Shown piece after piece: positions 1 to 5,701 of a DNA stretch of 5,939 bases. Each line of letters starts with the position of its first letter. Position 1 is the stretch's first letter. Under the pieces are notes generated by a model. The model was not told the DNA's origin and did not search any database. It saw nothing but the letters and a program-made list of their open reading frames with translations. The stretch is from positions 1 through 5,939 of the forward strand of contig CALKUR010000196.1 of assembly GCA_937996725.1 (NCBI GenBank), written 5' to 3'. The position numbers and the translations under genes were made by a program. This DNA is from an uncultured Dechloromonas sp. (GTDB lineage Bacteria; Pseudomonadota; Gammaproteobacteria; Burkholderiales; Rhodocyclaceae).

Positions 1-1
1 G

Positions 2-211
2 ATCCAGGTCAACATCAACCCCGCCTACCGCCTGTCGGAAGTCGAGTACACGCTGAACAAGGTCGGGGTTAAGGCACTCGTTTGCGCCAGGGCTTTCAAG
101 ACGTCCGACTATGTCGGCATGATCAATGAGCTTGCTCCTGAAATCGCAGTCTCGAGTCCCGGACGCCTGGCCTCGCGACGCCTTCCGGACCTGCGTTATG
201 TCATCCAGATC
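2..211 (+). CDS. Fatty acyl-CoA synthetase (AMP-binding family), internal fragment
   Basis: The frame starting at base 2 reads through without a start codon from the window edge. It contains NINPAYRLSEVEYTLNKVG, then KALV, FKTSDY, ELAPE and a LPDLRYVIQI stretch. From memory of the family, this is the N-terminal half of adenylate-forming fatty acyl-CoA synthetases of about 550 residues, which activate fatty acids with ATP and CoA. Only about 70 residues are present: the ATP-binding P-loop-like motif, the adenylation core and the C-terminal lid are absent. The same frame stays open to 463, but past about 211 the translation no longer resembles the family and runs antisense to glcF. The fragment is therefore cut at both ends, by the window edge and by the GATC junction at 208-211. 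It has no evident link to glycolate metabolism and may not be native neighbour DNA. The family call is good; chain-length specificity cannot be told. Confidence 0.75.
208..211. other. Abrupt junction at a GATC site between acyl-CoA synthetase and glcF sequence
   Basis: Left of this GATC the plus-strand frame reads as acyl-CoA synthetase. Right of it the minus-strand frame reads as GlcF up to codon 277. Neither protein continues across, and no intergenic sequence, insertion element or target duplication is visible. GATC is the Sau3AI/MboI recognition site, and the window itself starts with GATC. A ligation of two non-adjacent Sau3AI fragments during cloning explains this most simply; a natural rearrangement is possible. 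Confidence 0.6.
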
Positions 212-1039
212 GGCGATGCGCCGGGCCTTGTCGGCGTAGGCGGGGTCGTGGGCGAGCTGGTAACCGTAGTCCTTGACCATCACGCCGCAGCCGCTGGCGG
301 TCGTGACGATCGCCTCCGCTCCCGATTCGACGTGCGGCCACCAGGCATCGATATTGTTCCGTGCGCGATTAAGGCCGTCTTCTTGGGCGTTCATGTGAAA
401 ATCGACAGCACCGCAACATCCGGCTTCCGGAACTGCAATGACGCTGATGCCGAGGCGGTCTAGGACGCGAGCAGTTGCAGCATTTGTGTTGGGAGACAAA
501 CTCGGTTGGGCACAGCCTTCCAGAATCAGCATTCGTCGTTGGTGGTGAGGAACAGGTCGCTCTCCCGCCTTCTTGGAGCGCCGAGGCATTTTTTCTGACA
601 ACGCCTTTGGAAGGATCGGACGGACGATCTCCCCCGCTTTTAACAGCGTTTTGAATACCATCGGATTGGGAATTACGGCGCGCAAAAGAGTGCGTTGAAC
701 ACGTTCACCGGCAGGGCGCGGTACAAGTTTCTCGATGCTCGCGCGACCGATGTCGAGCAATTTGTGATACTGCACGCCGGAGGGGCATGTGGATTCGCAA
801 CTGCGACAGGTGAGGCAACGGTCTAGATGCTCGCGGGTGCTTGAAGTTACTTCGCCACCCTCAAACATTTGCTTCATCAGGTAGATGCGCCCGCGGGGGC
901 TATCGAGTTCGTCACCAAGCAACTGGTAAGTCGGGCAGGTGGCAGTGCAGAAACCGCAATGCACGCACGCTCTCAGTACAGCTTCGACCTCCTTCCCTTC
1001 AGGGGTGTTGCGAATCCAATCGGCAAGATGGGTTTCCAT
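208..1039 (-). CDS. glcF: Glycolate oxidase iron-sulfur subunit GlcF, C-terminally truncated
   Basis: GlcF is the electron-transfer subunit that passes electrons from the flavoprotein subunits GlcD/GlcE toward the respiratory chain when glycolate is oxidised to glyoxylate. The start is the ATG at 1039-1037, four bases after the glcE stop, with a GGAG about 10 bases upstream inside the end of glcE. Two ferredoxin-type 4Fe-4S motifs are intact: C25-C28-C31-C35-P and C75-C78-C81-C85-P. One cysteine-rich (CCG) domain follows, with C176, C208-C209-G and SGCG around C251. The second CCG domain expected in a protein of about 405 residues is missing. Codon 277 falls in the GATC at 208-211, and the frame then stays open to the window edge but translates to antisense acyl-CoA synthetase. 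About 130 residues are therefore lost. The last 36 codons before the junction are almost all G/C-ending, unlike the codons before them. Identity is very secure; truncation in the living genome is doubtful. Confidence 0.93.
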
Positions 1040-1043
1040 TTGA

Positions 1044-2162
1044 CTAAAACTCCGGGTACATGCGGCCGCGGTTAAACACCCCTGCCGGATCAAAAGATTG
1101 TTTGAGTGCGCGATGAATACGCAGCAGCGGCTTGCTCAGCGGAGTAAACGCCTTGTTTGTGCGGTGTCCTTTGGGTGCGCCGAACAGAGTGGCGTGACCC
1201 CCGGCGTTAGCGGCAAGGTCGCAGAATTGCTGAAGTTGGCCGATATCAGCTCGATACCAGCGTTGTGCGCCACCCCATTCGATCAGTTGCTGCTCGGAGC
1301 GAGGGATGGGGGCGCTGGTATCTGGCAAAGAGAGACGAATCAAAGCCGAACTGTCTTCTGCGAAGAAGCTGTGGGACTGGTCGCGTACTCCTGCCCAAAA
1401 GGCTTCAGCTAAGCTGTTGTCGACGAGCGCTTCGCCTCCCAGTTTGCGGCGGGCCGCTGCAACGGCGGGTTCGGCACCAGATAGACGCACGCTTAGTTTG
1501 CCGTCAAGCCACAGGCTCCCCGAAATCGGTAGCGGTTGACCAGCCCAGCGATTCAGATTCGCCAATGCCCCCCGCTCTGTGACTTCAAATTGCAAGGTCG
1601 TTTCCTGGTGCAAGGTTGGCACCACTTTGAGCGAGACTTCCGCAACGACACCAAAACAGCCGAGGCTCCCGGTTAGCATTCGTGAAACGTCATAGCCAGC
1701 GACGTTCTTCATGACTTGGCCGCCAAAGCGCATTAGATCGCCGGTACCCGTCATCAGTCGTACGCCGAGGACGAAGTCGCGAACGGCACCAGCTGCCATC
1801 CGCCGAGGTCCGGAGAGGCCTGCAGCCACAACGCCGCCTATGGTGGGCGTGCCACCAAAACGAGGAGGTTCGAATGCCAACATCTGGCCACTGGCAGCCA
1901 AGGTTGCTTCAATCTCGGAGAGTGGAGTTCCGCAGCGTGCGGTCATTACCAGTTCAGTCGGCTCGTAGTCGATGATTCCCCGGTAATCCCGAGTATCGAG
2001 TGCCTCACCTTCGATGGGAAGGCCATAAAATGATTTACTACCGGCACCGGTGATAACCAGAGCTTTTTCTTCTGCTCTGGCTGTGCGAATTTGATCCTGC
2101 CAGCGTTGCAAAATCGGCGAATCAGGCTGCACCGTAGAAACGGTCTGAATTGCAAGGCTCAT
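1044..2162 (-). CDS. glcE: Glycolate oxidase FAD-binding subunit GlcE
   Basis: This 372-residue protein is the second flavin-type subunit of the three-part glycolate oxidase (E. coli GlcE is about 350 residues). The N-terminal half is a PCMH-type FAD-binding domain: ALVITGAGSKSFYG at about 34-47, GGTPTIGGVVAAGLSGP at 103-119, and VMKNVAGYDVSR at 150-161, all typical of GlcE. The C-terminal half is less conserved but ends in the family signature FDPAGVFNRGRMYP (357-370). No signal peptide or membrane segment is seen, which fits a cytoplasmic, membrane-associated complex. The start ATG overlaps the glcD stop as ATGA (2159-2162) and a GAGGTG lies just upstream, indicating translational coupling with glcD. 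glcF follows after four bases. Several open frames on the opposite strand here are shadows. Confidence 0.95.
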   Translation of the reverse strand: MSLAIQTVSTVQPDSPILQRWQDQIRTARAEEKALVITGAGSKSFYGLPIEGEALDTRDYRGIIDYEPTELVMTARCGTPLSEIEATLAASGQMLAFEPPRFGGTPTIGGVVAAGLSGPRRMAAGAVRDFVLGVRLMTGTGDLMRFGGQVMKNVAGYDVSRMLTGSLGCFGVVAEVSLKVVPTLHQETTLQFEVTERGALANLNRWAGQPLPISGSLWLDGKLSVRLSGAEPAVAAARRKLGGEALVDNSLAEAFWAGVRDQSHSFFAEDSSALIRLSLPDTSAPIPRSEQQLIEWGGAQRWYRADIGQLQQFCDLAANAGGHATLFGAPKGHRTNKAFTPLSKPLLRIHRALKQSFDPAGVFNRGRMYPEF

Positions 2163-3673
2163 GCAGTCACCTCATGGTTGTGGGCGTGGCAATCGTGGCG
2201 GTGGCCGGTGCCGGTCTGCTTGTACTCTCGGCAGCGCGCTGTAGTCGGGATGACTTTTCCAGGATTGAGGAGCCCCTGTGGATCGAACGCATGCTTGACT
2301 GCAGAAAAGGCGCTCAACTCCTCAGGGCTAAACTGGACGCACATTTGCGCAAGCTTTTCTATGCCAACGCCATGTTCACCGGTAATTGTCCCGCCCAATG
2401 CAACTGATAACTCAAGAATCTCAGCGCCGAAGGCGAGTGCCCGTGTCGTTTCATCCGGGTCGTTGGCATCAAACATAATCAAGGGGTGAAGGTTGCCGTC
2501 GCCCGCATGGAATACATTGGCGCACCGCAAGCTGTATTTCTTTTCCATTTCGGAGATGGCTGCGAGCATTTCACCCAAGCGTTTTCTGGGAATCGTCCCA
2601 TCCATACAAAGGTAATCAGGGGTGATGCGCCCGACTGCCGGGAAGGCTGCCTTGCGTCCTGCCCAAAAGAGCAAACGTTCCGCTTCGTTCTGAGAGGTAC
2701 GTATTTGCCGTACGCCAGCGTTTCGTAGCACTTCCGTAATTCGTGTGATTTCGTGTGCGACTTCTTCCGATGTGCCGTCGGATTCGCATAGCAGGATGGC
2801 TGCAGCATCTGTGTCGTAGCCAGCGCGGGCGAATGGCTCAACCGCAGCAATCGCTTGTTTGTCCATCATTTCGAGGCCGGCAGGGATAATGCCTGCAGCA
2901 ATAATTGCCGCAACGGCATCGGCAGCTGTAACCACCGAATCGAACGAGGCCATGACCACCTGAGCGATTTCCGGCTTGGGCGTAAGCTTGACCAAGATCT
3001 CAGTAACAACCGCGAGCATGCCCTCAGAGCCATTGAGTGCAGCCAGTAGATCAAGGCCAGGGGCGTCTGGCGAAGCACTGCCGAAGGTAACCTCATCAAC
3101 GCCATCCTCCGAGAGGACCAGGGCGCGCGCAGACAACACGTTGTGTACGGTCAGCCCATATTTAAGGCAATGCACGCCTCCCGAATTCTCGGCGACATTT
3201 CCGCCAAGGGTGCAGGCAATTTGCGATGAAGGATCTGGTGCGTAATACAGATTGTGGGGGGCTGCAGCTTCGGAAAGCGCCAGATTGCGAACGCCTGGTT
3301 GAACGCGTGCAGTGCGGGCTTGGGGATCTATTTCAAGGATCTGCATGAAACGCGCGAGAGATACAACTACGCCTTCGGCATGTGGCATGGCGCCACCAGA
3401 GAGGCCGGTTCCGGCTCCGCGGACAACTACGGGAACTCGGTGTTGACGGCAAGCCTCCAAAACCCGTTTCAGGTCGCTTTCCGTGCGCGGCAAGATAACT
3501 GCACGAGGAACCTGGCGGTAGGCAGACAATCCGTCGCACTCGTAAGGCTTAACATCCTCCATCTGATCCAGGATGGAAAGAATAGGAAGGTTCCTTCTTA
3601 GCTCGGCTATTAAACCGACATAATTGGATTGGCGCGGAACCACTTCGTCCTGGTGGTCACAATGAACGCTCAT
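2159..3673 (-). CDS. glcD: Glycolate oxidase catalytic FAD-linked subunit GlcD
   Basis: GlcD (504 residues; E. coli about 499) is the FAD-linked subunit that oxidises glycolate to glyoxylate, belonging to the FAD-binding type 4 / D-lactate dehydrogenase-like family. The FAD domain shows VVVRGAGTGLSGG at 82-94, YAPDPSS at 144-150 and LGGNVAENSGG at 156-166. The C-terminal catalytic domain shows FHAGDGNLHP at 388-397 and TGEHGVGIEK at 431-440, and the usual FDPQGLLNPGKV ending lies at 463-474. After that comes an unusual tail of about 25 residues ending in a histidine cluster, HRHDCHAHNH (491-500). The ATG at 3673 is preceded by GAGGAG with a nine-base spacing. It is the first gene of glcDEF, has a promoter at 3734-3762, and is divergent from glcC, the same head-to-head arrangement as in E. 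coli. Confidence 0.96.
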   Translation of the reverse strand: MSVHCDHQDEVVPRQSNYVGLIAELRRNLPILSILDQMEDVKPYECDGLSAYRQVPRAVILPRTESDLKRVLEACRQHRVPVVVRGAGTGLSGGAMPHAEGVVVSLARFMQILEIDPQARTARVQPGVRNLALSEAAAPHNLYYAPDPSSQIACTLGGNVAENSGGVHCLKYGLTVHNVLSARALVLSEDGVDEVTFGSASPDAPGLDLLAALNGSEGMLAVVTEILVKLTPKPEIAQVVMASFDSVVTAADAVAAIIAAGIIPAGLEMMDKQAIAAVEPFARAGYDTDAAAILLCESDGTSEEVAHEITRITEVLRNAGVRQIRTSQNEAERLLFWAGRKAAFPAVGRITPDYLCMDGTIPRKRLGEMLAAISEMEKKYSLRCANVFHAGDGNLHPLIMFDANDPDETTRALAFGAEILELSVALGGTITGEHGVGIEKLAQMCVQFSPEELSAFSAVKHAFDPQGLLNPGKVIPTTARCREYKQTGTGHRHDCHAHNHEVTA

Positions 3674-3701
3674 CGCTCTTGTCTCCTCTTTTTGGGGTAG
3701 G

Positions 3702-3719
3702 GGGCAGGGATGCTTGCCC
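3702..3719 (-). promoter_or_regulatory. Possible small hairpin in the glcD leader
   Basis: GGGCA (3702-3706) and TGCCC (3715-3719) can pair as a five-base GC-rich stem with an eight-base loop. It sits in the inferred untranslated leader between the glcD start point (about 3727) and its ribosome binding site (about 3683-3688). It is too short for a convincing terminator or riboswitch and has no U-run; chance is a fair explanation. Confidence 0.2.
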
Positions 3720-3733
3720 TGTTTGAGCGCTGG

Positions 3734-3762
3734 ATACTAGAGGCGTTACAACCGCATTTCAA
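3734..3762 (-). promoter_or_regulatory. Predicted sigma-70 promoter of glcDEF
   Basis: On the minus strand TTGAAA (3762-3757) and TAGTAT (3739-3734) are separated by exactly 17 bases. These match the sigma-70 -35 consensus at five of six and the -10 at four of six positions. The predicted start is near 3727, giving a leader of about 54 bases before the glcD ATG. The TGGT-N3-ACCA palindrome centred on 3781 would lie about 54 bases upstream of the start, a position used by activators. This is a motif-based inference without experimental support. Confidence 0.5.
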
Positions 3763-3766
3763 TGCG
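3753..3766. repeat. Perfect inverted repeat overlapping the glcD -35 element
   Basis: CGCATT and AATGCG flank a two-base TC centre, a perfect six-base inverted repeat lying exactly over the predicted -35 hexamer. It is a separate motif from the neighbouring TGGT-N3-ACCA palindrome. It could be a second regulator site or coincidence. Confidence 0.3.
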
Positions 3767-3774
3767 AAACTGGG

Positions 3775-3787
3775 CTGGTATTACCAG
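3775..3787. promoter_or_regulatory. Predicted GlcC operator 1 (FadR-family palindrome)
   Basis: CTGGTATTACCAG is a perfect six-base inverted repeat around one central base and fits TGGT-N3-ACCA, the operator pattern of FadR-subfamily GntR regulators such as FadR, PdhR and LldR. It lies just upstream of the predicted glcD -35 element, between glcD and glcC. The adjacent regulator gene is a glcC homologue, so GlcC is the obvious candidate ligand. Activation of glcDEF from this position is inferred. Confidence 0.6.
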
Positions 3788-3830
3788 TTTATTTTATTGC
3801 GAAGTTATCCTATCTATATGAAAATACTGG
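3788..3830 (+). promoter_or_regulatory. AT-rich probable promoter region of glcC
   Basis: This is the most AT-rich stretch of the divergent spacer and lies upstream of glcC. Partial hexamers exist (for example TTGCGA at 3797-3802 and TATCCT or TATCTA around 3806-3816) but no pair has both good matches and a 16-18 base spacing, so no exact promoter is assigned. Confidence 0.3.
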
Positions 3831-3863
3831 AACTGTACGCGGTTACTTAAGTTGAGCGTGTTG

Positions 3864-3869
3864 AGGAGG
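3864..3869 (+). promoter_or_regulatory. Strong ribosome binding site setting the glcC TTG start
   Basis: AGGAGG is a full Shine-Dalgarno sequence. It is followed by two consecutive in-frame TTG codons at 3874 and 3877, with spacings of four and seven bases. There is no nearby in-frame ATG. The seven-base spacing favours TTG at 3877. Confidence 0.7.
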
Positions 3870-3876
3870 TGTATTG

Positions 3877-4680
3877 TTGGATACTGGTAATACCACACCA
3901 GAAAATGTGAAAGGTAAGCCGCTTCCCGACGTTGTCGCTGAGCGCATTGAGCGCCTGATCATTGATGGCATTTTGAAGGTCGGTGACGTCTTGCCTTCAG
4001 AGCGCCGACTCTGCGAAAAGCTAGGTGCTTCCCGGTCAGTCTTGCGTGAAGGATTGCGTCTCTTGCGAGGCCGGGGAATTATCGAGACCGAGCATGGCAA
4101 AGGGTCGTATATCGCCCGCTTGGCAGGCGAGACAGATACGAGCCCGCTTAGCTACCTGATGGAATCTCAATCCCGTACGTTGTATGACTTGCTGGAGGTT
4201 CGGGCCATTCTCGAAAGTGAGGCAGCACGTCTTGCTGCCCTGCGGGCAACTTCAGCGGATGTCGTTCTGATTCGCCGACGGTTCGATGAGCTCAAGGACA
4301 AACAGGAGCGTCCCACTGATGCTGCTCTGGAAGAGCACGCGCGTGTTGATCACGGATTTCACAGGTCAATCAATGATGCATCACACAATCCCGTGCTTGT
4401 GCATACCCTTGAGTCGCTGTCGGATTTAATGTTGAGAAGTGTCTTCGCATCCGTAGCCAATCTCTACCACCGCCCAGCTTTCAAGCGAATTATTGATCGG
4501 CAGCACGAGCGCTTGTTCGATGCAGTTACCGGTCGTGATCCAGAGCGCGCAGAGCGCATCGCGAAAGAGCACATCCATGCCTTGCGCGACATGTTCATGG
4601 AGATCGAACAAGAAGAGCTGCGATTGTCGACCGCTGTTATGCGACTTGAAGGCTGGAAGAGAGGGGATGGAGAGGGGTGA
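3877..4680 (+). CDS. glcC: GntR/FadR-family glycolate operon regulator GlcC
   Basis: This is a 267-residue regulator strikingly like E. coli GlcC, the activator of the glc operon. The winged helix is at about 14-80, with VVAERIERLIIDGILKVG, LPSERRLCEKLG, SRSVLREGL and LRGRGIIETEHGKGS. The C-terminal FCD ligand-binding domain (about 100-245) carries the expected metal/acid-binding residues: D158 and H162 in DHGFH, H210 in RQHERLFDAV and H232 in KEHIHAL. The segments TLYDLLEVRA, SVFASVANLYHRP and IIDRQH are shared with E. coli GlcC as I recall it. It begins with TTG, chosen by spacing from AGGAGG; TTG at 3874 would add one residue and GTG at 3907 is too far from the ribosome site. It is divergent from glcD, and the second TGGT-N3-ACCA palindrome covers its codons 3-7, which suggests autoregulation. 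The effector is probably glycolate or a related C2 acid, by homology. Confidence 0.93.
   Translation: MDTGNTTPENVKGKPLPDVVAERIERLIIDGILKVGDVLPSERRLCEKLGASRSVLREGLRLLRGRGIIETEHGKGSYIARLAGETDTSPLSYLMESQSRTLYDLLEVRAILESEAARLAALRATSADVVLIRRRFDELKDKQERPTDAALEEHARVDHGFHRSINDASHNPVLVHTLESLSDLMLRSVFASVANLYHRPAFKRIIDRQHERLFDAVTGRDPERAERIAKEHIHALRDMFMEIEQEELRLSTAVMRLEGWKRGDGEG
3884..3896. promoter_or_regulatory. Predicted GlcC operator 2, within the start of glcC
   Basis: CTGGTAATACCAC matches the reverse complement of operator 1 at 12 of 13 bases and again fits TGGT-N3-ACCA. Its centre (3890) is 109 bases from that of operator 1 (3781). It begins seven bases after the first base of the glcC start codon, so binding there would block early transcription or translation of glcC. 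Autorepression, or looping with operator 1, is inferred. Confidence 0.5.
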
Positions 4681-4686
4681 GTGTGC

Positions 4687-5592
4687 CTATCCTTCCCAGT
4701 AGCCGGGCTGGTTGTAGAGTTCCTTCAGATAATCGATGAAATGACGCACCTTGGCGGGCAGGAATCGTTGTTGTGGGTAAACGGCTTGTATCGGGTAGCT
4801 TAGGGCGGCAAACTCGTCAAGAACGGTAACCAGCGTCCCTTTTTTGAGTTCTGCTTGAATTTCCCAGGTTGACCGCCAGCCGATTCCGATCCCTTGCTTG
4901 ACCCAACTGAAGAGCAACTCGCCATCATTGCAGGCCAAGTCGCCTTCGACGCGGATCGATACCAGTTTGCCGTCACGAATAAAGTTCCATCCGCGTTGCT
5001 GCCCTCCCTGTAGATTGAAAGCCAAGCAGTTGTGCTTGGCTAGTTCCTCTGGGCTTCGAGGTATGCCGTGGCGTTCGAAATAGGCGGGTGTGCCGCAAAC
5101 GACGCGGCGATTAGGGAATAGCGGAACCGTAACGTAGTTGGGGTCGGTGACCTCGCCAATCCGAATGGACATGTCATAACCTTCGCGAACTAGATCGACG
5201 ACGCTGTCTGTGAAGTTGAATGACAACTTCAAATCTGGATAGCGTTCGCGGAAGGTTGGAGCGTGTGGGGCGATATGCCTTCGGCCGAAGGCGGCGGGTG
5301 CAGAAACGACTAAATGCCCTCGCACCGTCTGGCGCCCCGCAGTAATACTGCTTTCGATCATGTCGAATTCGCGAAGCAGATGCTGGCACTGTTCAAAAAA
5401 TTGTTCCCCCAGTGCCGTCAGAGTGAGACCCCTTGTTGAGCGATGCATAAGCCGAACGCCCAAGCGAGATTCGAGGATGTCCAGGCGGCGCCCCATAACG
5501 ACAGGAGTAACCCCCTCCACTAGGGCCGCGCCAGCAAAGCTCCCCTTCTCTGCAACCAGGGAAAAACTCCGAATTTCCGTGTAACGATCCAT
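4687..5592 (-). CDS. LysR-family transcriptional regulator, CrgA-like, divergent from gcl
   Basis: This is a 301-residue LysR-type regulator of normal family length. The N-terminal winged helix-turn-helix spans about 3-62, with SFSLVAEKGSFAGAA, MGRRLDILESRLGVRLMHR and STRGLTLTALG, followed by the linker helix. The effector-binding domain runs from about 91 (RGHLVVSAPAAFGRRHIAP) to about 290 and ends PAKVRHFIDYLKELY, a pattern of the CrgA-like subgroup. The ATG at 5592 has GGAG six bases upstream; it is the only sensible start. Its 3' end meets that of glcC with six bases between the stop codons, leaving no room for separate terminators. It is divergent from gcl across 109 bases, the classic arrangement of a LysR protein with its target, so control of gcl by glyoxylate or a related metabolite is likely but not shown. 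A specific gene name is not justified. Confidence 0.88.
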   Translation of the reverse strand: MDRYTEIRSFSLVAEKGSFAGAALVEGVTPVVMGRRLDILESRLGVRLMHRSTRGLTLTALGEQFFEQCQHLLREFDMIESSITAGRQTVRGHLVVSAPAAFGRRHIAPHAPTFRERYPDLKLSFNFTDSVVDLVREGYDMSIRIGEVTDPNYVTVPLFPNRRVVCGTPAYFERHGIPRSPEELAKHNCLAFNLQGGQQRGWNFIRDGKLVSIRVEGDLACNDGELLFSWVKQGIGIGWRSTWEIQAELKKGTLVTVLDEFAALSYPIQAVYPQQRFLPAKVRHFIDYLKELYNQPGYWEG

Positions 5593-5671
5593 TCAATACT
5601 CCAGGTATCGACAGAAGCTAGGTCCAATGCCATTCAGTTCTGATTGTGCAAAGACTAAGCTGACTTCACTG

Positions 5672-5686
5672 TTGAATCAATATCAA
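5672..5686. promoter_or_regulatory. Possible LysR-type binding box upstream of gcl
   Basis: TTGAATCAATATCAA has TTGA and TCAA arms with a seven-base centre and contains the T-N11-A core of LysR-family sites. It lies in the 109-base spacer between the divergent lysR and gcl genes, ending 15 bases before the gcl ATG. That is closer to the gene than typical activation sites, and AT-rich sequence gives such matches easily, so this is tentative. No sigma-70 promoter with good hexamers could be fixed for gcl. Confidence 0.35.
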
Positions 5687-5688
5687 TG

Positions 5689-5695
5689 AAGGAGG
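5689..5695 (+). promoter_or_regulatory. Ribosome binding site of gcl
   Basis: AAGGAGG precedes the ATG at 5702 by six bases, a near-ideal Shine-Dalgarno match that supports this start and suggests strong translation. Confidence 0.8.
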
Positions 5696-5701
5696 AGCAA
5701 A

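Noticed and set aside
1..207. Minus-strand continuation of glcF to the window edge without a stop
   Set aside because: The frame stays open but the translation has no GlcF features (no second CCG motif) and is antisense to the acyl-CoA synthetase frame.
119..463. A 114-codon plus-strand open frame starting at ATG 119
   Set aside because: It is a chimera: its first 31 or so codons are the internal acyl-CoA synthetase piece, and the rest is the antisense of glcF. The ATG is an internal methionine of the synthetase fragment, not a start.
1098..1968. Several plus-strand open frames of 77-105 codons opposite glcE
   Set aside because: They are shadows of the strongly supported glcE reading frame, lack ribosome binding sites and have no recognisable domains.
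2091..3601. Plus-strand open frames of 64-132 codons opposite glcD
   Set aside because: The minus-strand GlcD protein is complete with all family motifs. The opposite frames have proline/arginine/serine-rich compositions typical of antisense reads.
3702..3719. Attenuator or riboswitch in the glcD leader
   Set aside because: The leader is only about 54 bases, the stem is five pairs and no alternative pairing or U-run is present. It is kept only as a low-confidence hairpin.
3824..3830. ATACTGG repeat as a third GlcC site
   Set aside because: It shares only a half-site with the 3881-3887 copy; there is no matching ACCA half at the right distance.
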